Positions 9,444-17,670 are shown, counted from the first letter of the stretch. The stretch is DNA of 64,000 nucleotides from Chthonomonas sp. (GCA_016788425.1 JAEURQ010000002.1:1033702-1097701), one strand, 5' to 3'. Notes: generated from the letters alone by a model not told the origin. Translations and numbers: made by a program.

Positions 9444-9740
9444 ATTGCTCTTCTCGAACTATCGCGGGTCCCGCCGGCCTTAGGGGTGGCCTTTGTTTCC
9501 CGCTTTGGGTTTGTCGCCAACTATTCTTCGTCTGTTCGAGCCCTGTTAATAATATGGTTCGAAAGTCCCAAAATGAGCTTTGGCCCGGAAGTTGCCGATA
9601 ATCCTGATGTGACCAAACGAAATCCGGTTTGTGACAGTATTTTTTAAACCTAGTACTTTTACTGTACTAAATTTGGAGACCCGCTGATACACTAATCCCG
9701 TAGGTTCCTTTGAATCTTAAATCCGTTTGGAGAGGTAGAA
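9444..9740 (+). promoter_or_regulatory. intergenic leader of the PEP-CTERM cluster
   Basis: About 300 bp without a gene. It contains an inverted repeat TAGTAC-N7-GTACTA (9651-9669), which could be an operator. A possible -10 (TACACT, 9688-9693) follows it, and a Shine-Dalgarno GGAGAGG (9729-9735) lies 5 nt before the ATG at 9741. A weaker dyad CAAAC/GTTTG lies around 9613-9631. The role of the dyads is inferred only from position. Confidence 0.4.
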
Positions 9741-10346
9741 ATGAATAACAAGCTCGCACTTAGCGCTTTCATTATGGTTGCCGCCGCATCGGCGCACGCT
9801 GCCATTACTTTTAATGTGATCTCGATCACATCGGCCCCGCTTAGCACTGGCGCGTCATGGACGACCAGCGGCAACGCAATTTCGTTCAGCACGCCGAACG
9901 CCATCGTTGGCGACCCGGCAGCAACCCGCAGCGGCATCCTGAACATCATCTACGATGTGGACGCAGGTGCAGGTTCGGCCATCAACCAAGTTCTCGCCAA
10001 CCTCGGCGCAGTAACCATGGGCAGCGGCCAAATCAACTTCATTGAGCAAGTCTTCGAACTCGACTCGATGGGCAACGAAGTTGGCGGCGCCATCGGTACC
10101 GCAACCCACAACTTCACGCCGATGTCGAGCGGCAACTGGTCGGGTGCCACCAACGTCTTCGCTCCGAAGCGCTACCTGCGCATCAAGAAGTCGTTCGTCA
10201 TGACCGCTTCGCCCGACACTCCTGCTCTGGACCTCGCCGCCCTCGCGATCAACAACCAATCGGTTGCCATGGTCGTTCCGGAACCGGCAAGCATCCTGGC
10301 AATCGGCCTGGCTGGCGTCGCCTTCCTGGCTCGCCGCAAGAAGTAA
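9741..10346 (+). CDS. PEP-CTERM secreted protein, paralog 1 of 3
   Basis: A 201-residue secreted protein with a signal peptide ending near AHA (about residue 20). The body is rich in Ser, Asn and Ala and contains NAISFSTPNAIVGDP, EQVFELDSMGNEVGGAIG and LAINNQSV. It closes with VVPEPASILAIGL, a hydrophobic helix and ARRKK, a standard PEP-CTERM tag. The same three body motifs recur in the next two genes, so the cluster arose by tandem duplication. The family is not one I recognise. The protein is likely exported and sorted to the cell surface by exosortase. A strong Shine-Dalgarno (9729-9735) supports the start. Confidence 0.85.
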   Translation: MNNKLALSAFIMVAAASAHAAITFNVISITSAPLSTGASWTTSGNAISFSTPNAIVGDPAATRSGILNIIYDVDAGAGSAINQVLANLGAVTMGSGQINFIEQVFELDSMGNEVGGAIGTATHNFTPMSSGNWSGATNVFAPKRYLRIKKSFVMTASPDTPALDLAALAINNQSVAMVVPEPASILAIGLAGVAFLARRKK

Positions 10347-10388
10347 GAACAGTCTAAATCTTTAGGCTTTTTCTGCCTCGAAAGGAAA

Positions 10389-10435
10389 AAAGGCACTGAA
10401 ACCCGTATATTTACGGTGGTCAGTGCCTTTCTTAT
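10389..10435 (+). terminator. long hairpin between PEP-CTERM paralogs 1 and 2
   Basis: Arms AAAGGCACTGA (10389-10399) and TCAGTGCCTTT (10420-10430) pair perfectly, and the loop itself holds a smaller CCGTA/TACGG stem (10403-10416). Only a short T-rich tail follows on the plus strand; an A-rich stretch before it would act as a T-run on the minus strand. Probably a terminator or processing site. Confidence 0.65.
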
Positions 10436-10445
10436 GCTTTACAAT
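10417..10445 (+). promoter_or_regulatory. promoter candidate for PEP-CTERM paralog 2
   Basis: TGGTCA (10417-10422), a 17-bp spacer, and TACAAT (10440-10445). The -35 matches the sigma-70 consensus at four of six positions. It overlaps the 3' arm of the preceding hairpin. Confidence 0.45.
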
Positions 10446-10497
10446 AGTGGAGTCTGCACCAACGAGTGTGGACCCAGGAATCAGAGGAGAGATACTT

Positions 10498-11136
10498 ATG
10501 AGAACTTTAGTAGTAGCTGGTCTTGCCACGATGGCAGCCGCCAGCCAGGCATCGATCATTTTCAGCAACTTCTTTATTAATAGTGTTGCCATGACCGCCG
10601 GCGTACCCGTCGTCAGCTCGAACCAAGTCATTAACGGTGCGTCGTACACGACCGCTGGTAATGCAGTTTCGTTCAGCACCCCGGGCGCACTCGTTGGCGA
10701 TCCGGTTGCTCCGCTCCGCAGCGCAATCGTGAATCTTCAATACGACGCTAAGTCGACTGCTGGCAACGCCAACGTGGTGACGGCCAACGTCAACCTCGGC
10801 GCAGCCGTCCTCGGCCCCAACAGCTCGGTCTACTTCCTTGAGCAAGTTTTCGAACTTGACTCGCTGGGTAACGAAGTCGGTGGCGCAATCGGTTCGATCA
10901 GCCACATCTTTACGGCTGCATCCAACCCCAACTGGAGTGGTGCCATCACCCTCAGCCGCCAAGTCGCTTGCCTTCGCATGAAGAAGAGCCTCATCCTGGC
11001 TGCTCCGGATACGCAAGGTCTTGACCTCGCCGCCGTGGCCATCAACAACCAAAGCGTCCAAATCGTGCCGGAACCCGCAGGTCTCGCCGCATTGGCCCTT
11101 GGTGGTGTGCTCGTTCTGCGACGCCGCAGCAAGTAA
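10498..11136 (+). CDS. PEP-CTERM secreted protein, paralog 2 of 3
   Basis: A 212-residue paralog of the preceding gene. It has a short signal peptide (MRTLVVAGLATMAAASQA), then the shared motifs NAVSFSTPGALVGDP, EQVFELDSLGNEVGGAIG and VAINNQSVQ, and a PEP-CTERM tag (VPEPAGLAALALGG then RRRSK). ATG 10498 follows a GAGGAGA Shine-Dalgarno and is preferred over an in-frame start at 10423 that would place the signal peptide inside the protein. It is bounded by hairpins on both sides, so it is probably transcribed separately from its neighbours. Function unknown. Confidence 0.85.
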   Translation: MRTLVVAGLATMAAASQASIIFSNFFINSVAMTAGVPVVSSNQVINGASYTTAGNAVSFSTPGALVGDPVAPLRSAIVNLQYDAKSTAGNANVVTANVNLGAAVLGPNSSVYFLEQVFELDSLGNEVGGAIGSISHIFTAASNPNWSGAITLSRQVACLRMKKSLILAAPDTQGLDLAAVAINNQSVQIVPEPAGLAALALGGVLVLRRRSK

Positions 11137-11151
11137 CAATCAGCTCAACTC

Positions 11152-11195
11152 GTGAGGGAGTGTTTCCCACTCCCTCACCCTGGCAAACTTTTTTT
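11152..11195 (+). terminator. rho-independent terminator after PEP-CTERM paralog 2
   Basis: Arms GTGAGGGAGTG (11152-11162) and CACTCCCTCAC (11168-11178) form an 11-bp perfect stem with a 5-nt loop. A T-run follows at about 11189-11195, separated by about 10 nt. Confidence 0.8.
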
Positions 11196-11224
11196 CGGCC
11201 ATTTGGCCACCTTAAAGGAGATTC

Positions 11225-11872
11225 ATGAAAAAGCAATTCTTAGTAATGGCCTGTCTGGCTGTAGCCTCGGTGCAGGTTGCTTCCGCCGCAATCACGTTCA
11301 GCAACGTGATGGTGAACGGAAACGCCCTTGCCGCCGGTGTTCCCCTCTCGAGCGCTAACCCGTTCATCGACCAAACGACTTACAACATCCCCGTGATGGG
11401 TGGCAACTCGATCTCGTTCAGCACGCCGAACGCGATTGTGGGTGACGGTAGCCCCACTGCGGCTGATTCGATGAACCTGACCTACGTCGCCGCAAGCGGC
11501 CCGGCCATGGTTGCAGTCAACGCCTTCTCCAACATCGGTGCTCCGGCACTCGGTTCGGGAATGGTCGTCTTCACCGAAACGGTGTACTCGTACAACCTCA
11601 TGACCATGACGGTTGGCGGAATCCTCGGTTCGATCAGCCACACATTCAACTCGATGAGTAGCCCGAACTTCTCGGGCACCATCAGCCTGAGCACACCGGC
11701 TAACGCGATCTACGTTGTGAAGAACTTCCAACTGAGCGCGCCGAACTCGCCGGCCTTCGACCTCGCCGCGGTTGCCGTAAACAACCAAAGCATCGAAGTC
11801 GTGCCGGAACCGGCCGGAATCGCCGCCATCGCCCTTGGCGCTGGCATGCTGCTCCGACGCCGAACAAAGTAA
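11225..11872 (+). CDS. PEP-CTERM secreted protein, paralog 3 of 3
   Basis: A 215-residue member of the same tandem family. The signal peptide ends near ASA (about residue 21). Shared sequence includes NSISFSTPNAIVGDG, VGGILGSISHTFNSMS and VAVNNQSIEV, but the central EQVFELDS motif of its neighbours is replaced by a diverged ETVYSYNLMTMT segment. It ends with VPEPAGIAAIALG, a hydrophobic segment and RRRTK. An AAAGGAG Shine-Dalgarno lies just upstream of the ATG. It has diverged most among the three copies. Confidence 0.85.
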   Translation: MKKQFLVMACLAVASVQVASAAITFSNVMVNGNALAAGVPLSSANPFIDQTTYNIPVMGGNSISFSTPNAIVGDGSPTAADSMNLTYVAASGPAMVAVNAFSNIGAPALGSGMVVFTETVYSYNLMTMTVGGILGSISHTFNSMSSPNFSGTISLSTPANAIYVVKNFQLSAPNSPAFDLAAVAVNNQSIEVVPEPAGIAAIALGAGMLLRRRTK

Positions 11873-11955
11873 ACCGGGAACTCTCTCTCCCAAACCAAGG
11901 CCCCATGCAACGGATTTTGTGTGGGGCTACCTGGCTACTTCTGGGGCTTAGCCAT

Positions 11956-11988
11956 AAAAAACTCCATCCGAATCCGGATGGAGTTTTT
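11956..11988. terminator. bidirectional terminator between PEP-CTERM cluster and mqnD
   Basis: A 14-bp perfect stem: AAAAACTCCATCCG (11956-11969 region) pairs with CGGATGGAGTTTTT across a 4-nt loop. The A-run and T-run flanks serve both strands, and the genes converge on it from both sides. Confidence 0.92.
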
Positions 11989-12008
11989 AGTTTTCCGGGG
12001 GTCGGGTT

Positions 12009-12869
12009 TTAGTCGACGACTTCGACTTCAACCGCCGGCACCAAGCCGATGCGAGCGCCTTCGGCCAGCAAAAGCTTGATCGCTTTCACGCCTTCGTCGC
12101 CCATATCGAGTGTGCGATTGTTCACGTACATGCCCACGAACTCGTCGCTGGTCGGCGTGTCCATGCCGCGCGCAAATTGCAGCGCATAATCTAGGGCCTT
12201 GCCGCGATTATTGAGGCCCGCGCTGATCGACTCGCGCATGCAGCGGCTCACTTCGGTCACCACATCCGGGCCGAGGTCCTTACGCACGACGTTCACGCCG
12301 AGCGGAAGCGGCAACCCGCCGGTCTTTTCATTCCACCAAATGCCCATGTCGGCGAGCTTGATCAGGCCCTCGCGCTCGTAAGTCAGTTGACCTTCGTGAA
12401 TGATGAGGCCCGCGTCGAAGCGGCCTTCTTGAATCGCCGGGATGATCTCGTCGAACGCAACGATCTCATAGTTCGGCTTGAATTCCGGGCCAAACTGGTC
12501 TTCGAACCACAGATTTAGCTGCAAAAAGGCGCTGGTCAGCAGGCCGGGAACGGCGATCACCATGCTCTTGAGGGCTTCCTTCTCCACGCCCGGCTTCGCC
12601 ACAATCATCGGACCGTAGAGTTCGCCGAAGCTGCCCCCGTGTCGGAGCAGCGCGTACTTGTCGGCCACATAAGCGAAGGCGTGGACGCTCACCGCCGAGG
12701 ATTCGAGCTTGCCTTCCATTGCCCAAACGTTGAGCGTTTGAATGTCGCGCAGAATGTGCTCGAACTCAAGGTCGGTCTTCACTTCGCCCGAAGCGAGGCC
12801 CCAGAACATGAACGCGTCGTCGGAGTCGGGGGAGTGGCCCAACTGAATATGCTTTGTGGTCGTCGCCAT
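12009..12869 (-). CDS. mqnD: 1,4-dihydroxy-6-naphthoate synthase MqnD (futalosine pathway)
   Basis: A 286-residue protein of the MqnA/MqnD family. MqnD converts cyclic de-hypoxanthinyl futalosine to 1,4-dihydroxy-6-naphthoate in the alternative menaquinone pathway. The characteristic HSPDSDDAFMFWGL is near the N-terminus, and SSAVSVHAFAYV, IIHEGQLTYE and PLPLGVNVVRKDL match the periplasmic-binding-like fold. No other menaquinone gene is in the window. Transcription probably starts at the start codon: TAAAAT (12881-12876) ends 6 nt before the ATG. It is divergent from the nuclease gene. Confidence 0.92.
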   Translation of the reverse strand: MATTTKHIQLGHSPDSDDAFMFWGLASGEVKTDLEFEHILRDIQTLNVWAMEGKLESSAVSVHAFAYVADKYALLRHGGSFGELYGPMIVAKPGVEKEALKSMVIAVPGLLTSAFLQLNLWFEDQFGPEFKPNYEIVAFDEIIPAIQEGRFDAGLIIHEGQLTYEREGLIKLADMGIWWNEKTGGLPLPLGVNVVRKDLGPDVVTEVSRCMRESISAGLNNRGKALDYALQFARGMDTPTSDEFVGMYVNNRTLDMGDEGVKAIKLLLAEGARIGLVPAVEVEVVD

Positions 12870-12875
12870 ATTTCA

Positions 12876-12917
12876 ATTTTATCTGAAAGTTGGCATTTCA
12901 AACCGCCGGGGTATTGT
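12876..12917. promoter_or_regulatory. divergent leaderless promoters of mqnD and the RecB-like nuclease
   Basis: On the minus strand TAAAAT (12881-12876) ends 6 nt before the mqnD ATG. On the plus strand TATTGT (12912-12917) ends 7 nt before a GTG at 12925. Neither gene has a Shine-Dalgarno site in the gap. Only 55 bp separate the two start codons. Confidence 0.6.
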
Positions 12918-12924
12918 TTTGAAC

Positions 12925-13716
12925 GTGGCAACGCGCCGTCCCTCCGTCAGTCCTTCTCGGCTCAGCACCTATCTGGCTTGCTCGCTCAAGTATCGGTGGA
13001 CCTTCCTGGACCCGCGGGGCCGCTACCTGCTGCGCTCGCACTCCTACTATTCCTTTGGATTGTCGCTCCACAAAGTCTTGGAGCGATTTCATGATTCGGA
13101 GGATCAAGGCGTGAGCACCCTCACCGAGGCGAAAGCCGCCTTAGAAGAATCGTGGCTCACATCCGGCTACGATTCGCAGCAAGAGATGGAGGAAGCCTGG
13201 GGTACGGGCGTCGAGATTTTGGAGGGCCACGTGCGGCAACACCTCGACCGGCCCTCGGAGGCGACCACCATCGCGGTGGAAAAGCGCATGAAAATTGACC
13301 TCGGCCAGTTCGATTTGGTCGGGCAGATTGACCGCCTCGACGAATATCCCGATGGCCGCTTGGAGATCGTTGATTACAAATCCATGCGATCGGCCACGCC
13401 GCTGGACATGCTGAAATCCGACCTCGCGATGAACTGCTACCAGCTCATGATCCGCGAAGAATTCCCGGATCGGCCCGTGACCAGCACGATTCTGGCCCTC
13501 CAGACCGGCGACAGCACCTCGTACACTCCGACCTCAGACGAGCTCACCGAGTTTCGGCGGGAGCTCATCTTCCTGGGCGATCACATGCTCAATCGCGATT
13601 GGGAACACGTGGTCCCGACGTGGAAACCGCTCTGCCGCAACTGCGACTTCGTGTCGCTGTGCCGCAAGAGCGGAGATTTCAACGAGCCGGAAGAATCTGA
13701 ACCTGACCTTCCGTAA
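12925..13716 (+). CDS. PD-(D/E)XK nuclease with Fe-S-type cysteine cluster
   Basis: A 263-residue RecB-family exonuclease-like protein. The core nuclease motif is in GQIDRLDEYPDGRLEIVDYKSM (split: GQIDRLDE, then LEIVDYKS, giving D, the ExK-like element and K). One Cys in TYLACSLKYRW and three in PLCRNCDFVSLCRK form the pattern of the Fe-S cluster in AddB and Cas4 type nucleases. It is too small to carry a helicase. GTG 12925 is chosen because a TATTGT -10 box ends 7 nt before it and SPSRLSTYLACSLKY, the conserved family start, follows. The gene overlaps the convergent M16-like gene by 38 bp. Confidence 0.85.
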   Translation: MATRRPSVSPSRLSTYLACSLKYRWTFLDPRGRYLLRSHSYYSFGLSLHKVLERFHDSEDQGVSTLTEAKAALEESWLTSGYDSQQEMEEAWGTGVEILEGHVRQHLDRPSEATTIAVEKRMKIDLGQFDLVGQIDRLDEYPDGRLEIVDYKSMRSATPLDMLKSDLAMNCYQLMIREEFPDRPVTSTILALQTGDSTSYTPTSDELTEFRRELIFLGDHMLNRDWEHVVPTWKPLCRNCDFVSLCRKSGDFNEPEESEPDLP

Positions 13717-14857
13717 GCAGCTTCGTCGCGAGCGCGCGGACGTCACCGATCTTTGGGTTGTCGGTCATGCTCAGCAGCATCGAACGCGACAGTGGCCGCC
13801 CGATAATGAGGCGGTTGAGTGCGCCCATGGCCGACTCGCCCCACGCGCCGTCGCCGATGGCGATGCCGGGGCTCGACATCGCCGGATCAAACGGAAACAC
13901 GCCGTCGTTGGCGGCCAGCCACTGCCGCTTCGCCCGCAGCAGGTCGGCATCGGTCCACTTGCTCACGGCCTCTTGCAGCCGCAGCCGTTGGGCGGCGACC
14001 GTTTCGGTCGTGGTGCGTTGAGTGCTAAACGCGGAGAGGCCCAAAAGCCATCCTTCTCGGGTTGGGAGCAACGTTGCCTCTTGCCGATAGGAGTAGGCCA
14101 GGTCGGTGCGAAGCACGCGGAACATTGTGGAGGCTTTGCCCACGCCCAACAGGTTCGCCGCGAGCATCGCCGTGCTCACGCCCGCGCCCGATTTTGCGAG
14201 CGGCAAGCGGGTCGTCCAAGCATTCGCCTCGGCCAGTGAGGTGGTCAGCGGGAAGCGCTTGTGGCGCAAAAATTCGCGCCGCTCCGGCAGATCGCTCCAA
14301 GTCCAATTCGCCTTGCGCATGGCGGCGACGCCGTCGCCCGCCTTAAAGGCCCCCGCCAAACAAAATGAAACCCGCTCGGGTCGGACAAACTTCCGCAACA
14401 CGTACTGCACGTCGCGTTCGGTGACGTCGCCCTTGAACTCCACCGGACGCCAAACCCGTCTGAGCAGGTCGGGCGAAACCGACAGCCGCGACTGCGCCGC
14501 GGCCACCGAATCCTCGTTGACAATCGGCTCGGTGATCAGCGAGGCCAGCATCGGCGCGGCCACATCGGGCGTGCTTGTTTGCACTGCCATGCGAATGAGC
14601 AAGTACCCCTGCCCTGCTTCTACCACTGGCAGCTGGGCCACGCCATCGGTGTTGGCCATGGCCGCGCGGGTGTAGGTTTTTCCGCCTTGCTCCATGCAAC
14701 CGGCCAGCACCTGCAGCGCTGCTTCTTCGCCGTCGGTCGCGCCCTTCAAATCAATGACGGCCGCCACCGCCAGCACCGGACTGGTGGGCAGATAAATTTC
14801 ATCAACCGGCGGCAGCGCCGCCTGAGCCAACAACCAAGCGGAGGCTAAGATCGGCAT
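13679..14857 (-). CDS. M16 peptidase-like subunit without zinc motif
   Basis: A 392-residue secreted or envelope protein with a short hydrophobic N-terminus (MPILASAWLLAQAALP). It lacks the HxxEH zinc motif but keeps the R/Y-type substrate-binding segment (RVLRTDLAYSYRQEA) typical of the non-catalytic half of M16 heterodimers. It overlaps the end of the upstream catalytic M16 gene by 13 bp, which suggests translational coupling and a two-chain enzyme, as in other bacterial M16 pairs. The longer open frame upstream is antisense or out-of-frame sequence. Its 3' end overlaps the nuclease gene. Confidence 0.8.
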   Translation of the reverse strand: MPILASAWLLAQAALPPVDEIYLPTSPVLAVAAVIDLKGATDGEEAALQVLAGCMEQGGKTYTRAAMANTDGVAQLPVVEAGQGYLLIRMAVQTSTPDVAAPMLASLITEPIVNEDSVAAAQSRLSVSPDLLRRVWRPVEFKGDVTERDVQYVLRKFVRPERVSFCLAGAFKAGDGVAAMRKANWTWSDLPERREFLRHKRFPLTTSLAEANAWTTRLPLAKSGAGVSTAMLAANLLGVGKASTMFRVLRTDLAYSYRQEATLLPTREGWLLGLSAFSTQRTTTETVAAQRLRLQEAVSKWTDADLLRAKRQWLAANDGVFPFDPAMSSPGIAIGDGAWGESAMGALNRLIIGRPLSRSMLLSMTDNPKIGDVRALATKLLTEGQVQILPAR

Positions 14858-15978
14858 AGTCGTTGCCACTCCTCCCAGGCCCTGGCTTTGGTCGGAGCCT
14901 TCAGATCGGCGATCGCCTCGAGCACCTTTTCGGGCGTCAAGAAGGGTTGCGCGGCGATGAGACGCCCGCGAAGCGTGCCGCTTCGAGTCGGATCCGCAGC
15001 CTCGGCGTTGAACCAACGACGCATCGCCCGCAGCCCGTACCACGTAATCGCGTCCGCATTCTGCGCCAGGGCCCAGCGGTAGGTGTCGTCGTTCGGCACG
15101 TCAATCATCGCCAAGCCGTGGTCGCGGGCGGGCGAAAAACTCACTTCCCCGCCGGCCAATGTCGCCAAGCCAAATGCCTGCGCGATGCGGGCAATCGAAT
15201 CGGGCGCGGTGAGCTCTCGGTAAGGCATGGCGAAGGTCCACGCGTTATCGTTGAGCATGCGCGCGGTCTGCGCGATCGGACGGGCTCGCCATTCCAGTGG
15301 CAACGCCGGGCTCGCTGGCGCAAGTTTGGCAATCTGATCGGCCCAAGTCTCGCCCTCGGTCAGGCTCACCGCGCCGCTCACCACCACGGTCAGGTTCGCT
15401 TGACAAAAGTGAGTTTGATGAAGCTTTTTCAGCGCATCCGGCGTGACGCGAGCAATGAGTTCTGGCGTGCCCAGCGGATCCCACGCGGGCGACCCGAGCG
15501 CCATCTCAGTGATCTCGCGGAACCGGTTGCGGCGATCCGAAACCAAAGCCAATTCTTCTTTGATCAGGCGGGCCTCGCGCTTGATGTCATCTTCGCTGAC
15601 GCGTAATCCGCTCAGAATGTCGTCGAGCGCGCGGATCGCCAGCGGCACCTGACTGCGCCGGCAGCTGACCTCAAATCGCATCGTTTCCAGGTTCGTCGCA
15701 GCGGTGAGGTACAGCCCTTCGCCTTCGAGCAGCGCGTCAACTTGGCCGGTTCGTCCCAACGCGGCGAGGTGCTCGAGCAAGTGGCGCGCGCCATGAGTTT
15801 CGGCGGAATCTTCAGTTCCGCGCGCCGAGGCAATGACCTGGAGACTGACTTTCTCGGCATCCTTAAACGACTCGACAAAGATCGTCGCGCCGCCGACCAA
15901 GGTGCGGCGGATTCGGGTCGAATCGGCCCACGCGCTCGCCGCGGCCAGGCACACCAAAGCTGCGGCGAACGGCTTCAA
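14845..15978 (-). CDS. M16 family zinc peptidase, catalytic subunit
   Basis: A 377-residue protein with signal peptide (MKPFAAALVCLAAASAWA). The inverted zinc motif HLLEH is at residues 66-70, and a Glu pair at 141-142 provides the third ligand about 72 residues on. M16 enzymes cleave peptides inside a clam-shell chamber built from two halves; the second half is the next gene. The start is a TTG overlapping the SDR stop codon (TTGA), so translation is probably coupled to the upstream SDR gene. Substrate unknown. Confidence 0.88.
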   Translation of the reverse strand: MKPFAAALVCLAAASAWADSTRIRRTLVGGATIFVESFKDAEKVSLQVIASARGTEDSAETHGARHLLEHLAALGRTGQVDALLEGEGLYLTAATNLETMRFEVSCRRSQVPLAIRALDDILSGLRVSEDDIKREARLIKEELALVSDRRNRFREITEMALGSPAWDPLGTPELIARVTPDALKKLHQTHFCQANLTVVVSGAVSLTEGETWADQIAKLAPASPALPLEWRARPIAQTARMLNDNAWTFAMPYRELTAPDSIARIAQAFGLATLAGGEVSFSPARDHGLAMIDVPNDDTYRWALAQNADAITWYGLRAMRRWFNAEAADPTRSGTLRGRLIAAQPFLTPEKVLEAIADLKAPTKARAWEEWQRLCRS

Positions 15979-16721
15979 TGGAAGTAACTCGCCCCGTTGA
16001 TATCGATCACGTTGCCGCTGAGATACTCCGCCTCATCGCTGAGCAGGAAGTTCACCACCGCCGCGCAATCCTTCGGCGAGGCCATGCGGCCCGCCGGAAT
16101 ATCTCGCAAAATTTGGTCCAATCGATCGTTCATTCCTTCGCGCGCCATGGCGGTATCCACCCAGCCCGGCGCAATGCCAAACAGCCGCACGTTTTTGCTC
16201 GCAAGCTCCATGGCCAGCGACCTTGTGAGGTTAATCAGCGCGGCTTTCGAGGCGGCATACAGCGCCGCGCCAGCCTCGCCTTTGAATCCAACCCGGCTGC
16301 ACACGTTGACAATCTTGCCGCCATCGCGCTCGGCAAAATAGATCGCAGCCGCGCGGCAGAGTCGTAAGGGGGACTCGAAATTAACAGCGAAAGTTCGATA
16401 GAACGTGGCGTCGAACTGGGTGCTCGTTGAGCGCAGAAAATCCATCGGCATGTAAATGCCCGCGTTGTTGACCACCGCATGCAAGGGTCCGTCGTCAATC
16501 ACTTCTTGGAACAGCTTTTCCGAGGCCTTTGGATCGCTCAGGTCAGCGGCATATGCGCCCGCGGCCTGGTTGCCCAGTTCCTTGATGATCGTGCTGAAAT
16601 CAGCGGACTTTCCGCGCGCGCCATGAACCGCGACCGAGGCGCCCGCCTCGCGCAATCGAAGCGCAATCGCGCGGCCAATGCCTCGCGAAGAACCAGTGAC
16701 AAGAACCCGTTTACCTTGCAT
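15975..16721 (-). CDS. short-chain dehydrogenase/reductase (SDR)
   Basis: A 248-residue classical SDR. The cofactor motif TGSSRGIGRA, NNAG (in VVNNAGIYMP), a catalytic Ser in CSRVGFKGEAG and the YAASK motif are all visible, followed by PGWVDTAM. It is most like FabG-type 3-oxoacyl-ACP reductases, but many SDRs share this look, so the substrate is open. ATG 16721 begins the Rossmann fold; the frame upstream is not conserved. The gene overlaps the end of a 33-residue membrane peptide gene by 11 bp and runs into the M16 genes. Confidence 0.9.
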   Translation of the reverse strand: MQGKRVLVTGSSRGIGRAIALRLREAGASVAVHGARGKSADFSTIIKELGNQAAGAYAADLSDPKASEKLFQEVIDDGPLHAVVNNAGIYMPMDFLRSTSTQFDATFYRTFAVNFESPLRLCRAAAIYFAERDGGKIVNVCSRVGFKGEAGAALYAASKAALINLTRSLAMELASKNVRLFGIAPGWVDTAMAREGMNDRLDQILRDIPAGRMASPKDCAAVVNFLLSDEAEYLSGNVIDINGASYFH

Positions 16722-16812
16722 CGTGATTGTTACCGTTGCGTGCTTGGCTCGCTGTGTACGCCACGATCCCACCGGCAATCAGCAAGACCGCGATACACAG
16801 GAAGTAAAGCAT
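16711..16812 (-). CDS. small single-span membrane peptide (33 residues)
   Basis: A 33-residue reading frame that begins MLYFLCIAVLLIAGG, one hydrophobic helix followed by a polar tail (SQARNGNNHDAR). A -10 box TAGCCT (16825-16820) ends 7 nt before its ATG, the same arrangement as at other genes here. Its end overlaps the SDR start by 11 bp, so it would be the first gene of the SDR-M16 operon. No known family was recognised. It may be a true microprotein or a leader that couples translation to the SDR. Confidence 0.5.
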   Translation of the reverse strand: MLYFLCIAVLLIAGGIVAYTASQARNGNNHDAR

Positions 16813-16819
16813 GGCAATT

Positions 16820-16842
16820 AGGCTACCCGGTCGGGTTAAAAT
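16820..16842. promoter_or_regulatory. divergent leaderless promoters (membrane peptide and M48 peptidase)
   Basis: Minus strand: TAGCCT (16825-16820), 7 nt before the ATG at 16812. Plus strand: TAAAAT (16837-16842), 6 nt before the ATG at 16849. The start codons are 36 bp apart, so the two promoters share the same short segment. Confidence 0.55.
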
Positions 16843-16848
16843 GAGCGT

Positions 16849-17670
16849 ATGATGCGCCAGGGTTCCGGCATGGATATGATGAAGGGGAGGCTCGCAATTG
16901 CGGTTCTCATTGCTCTTTTCTCGCTTTGCTCCTACTATTCCAGTTCGCAAAAGAACCCCGTGACGGGCGAAGTGCAGCACATTGGCAGCATCACGCCCGC
17001 CCAAGAAGTTCAAATGGGGCTGCAAGCGTTACCGCAGATGCTGCAAGAATTCCGTGGCGAGAGCCGCGATGCCCGCGCCACGCAACTGGTGAAAGAAGTG
17101 GGCGCCGAGTTGGTCCGCAACTCGGTCGCCGCGCAATCTGACTATCGCTTTGATTTTCACCTGTTGGCCGATCGCGATACGGTGAACGCGTTTGCCCTGC
17201 CGGGCGGGCAGGTGTTCATCACCGAGTGTTTGCTCGGCAAACTTGAATCTCAGGCCCAGCTCGCCGGCGTTTTAGGCCATGAGATTGGCCACGTATTGGC
17301 GCGTCACGGCGCGGAGCGCATGGCCAAACAACAACTCACGCAGGGATTGACCGGGGCCGCGGTGATGGCCAGCGGGAGCCAAAACTCCGCGCAACTGGCG
17401 ATGATGGTGGGCAACATGATCAACATGAAATATGGCCGCGAAGACGAACTTGAAAGCGACAAACTCGGCCTGCAGTTTATGGTGGATTCGGGCTACGATC
17501 CGCGTTCGATGATCGGCGTGATGGAGATTTTGGAACGCGCCACCGGCGGGGGCCGCGGGCAACCCGAATTCATGAGCACGCACCCGAACCCGGGCAACCG
17601 CATTGGCCACATCAAAGAGCACATCCGCGAGATGTTCCCCAACGGCCTTCCGGCCAACCTACGACAATGA
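16849..17670 (+). CDS. M48 family metallopeptidase, envelope-anchored
   Basis: A 273-residue Ste24/BepA-like zinc peptidase. A hydrophobic signal or anchor (LAIAVLIALFSLCSYY, about 15-30) precedes the catalytic domain. Zinc ligands are in HEIGH (144-148), with Glu of EDELESDKLG (about 200) as third ligand. A QPEFMSTHPNPGNRI segment near the end is typical of the family. Such enzymes act in envelope protein quality control. The Cys at 27 is not in a clear lipobox. It overlaps the next gene by ATGA, indicating an operon. Confidence 0.9.
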   Translation: MMRQGSGMDMMKGRLAIAVLIALFSLCSYYSSSQKNPVTGEVQHIGSITPAQEVQMGLQALPQMLQEFRGESRDARATQLVKEVGAELVRNSVAAQSDYRFDFHLLADRDTVNAFALPGGQVFITECLLGKLESQAQLAGVLGHEIGHVLARHGAERMAKQQLTQGLTGAAVMASGSQNSAQLAMMVGNMINMKYGREDELESDKLGLQFMVDSGYDPRSMIGVMEILERATGGGRGQPEFMSTHPNPGNRIGHIKEHIREMFPNGLPANLRQ

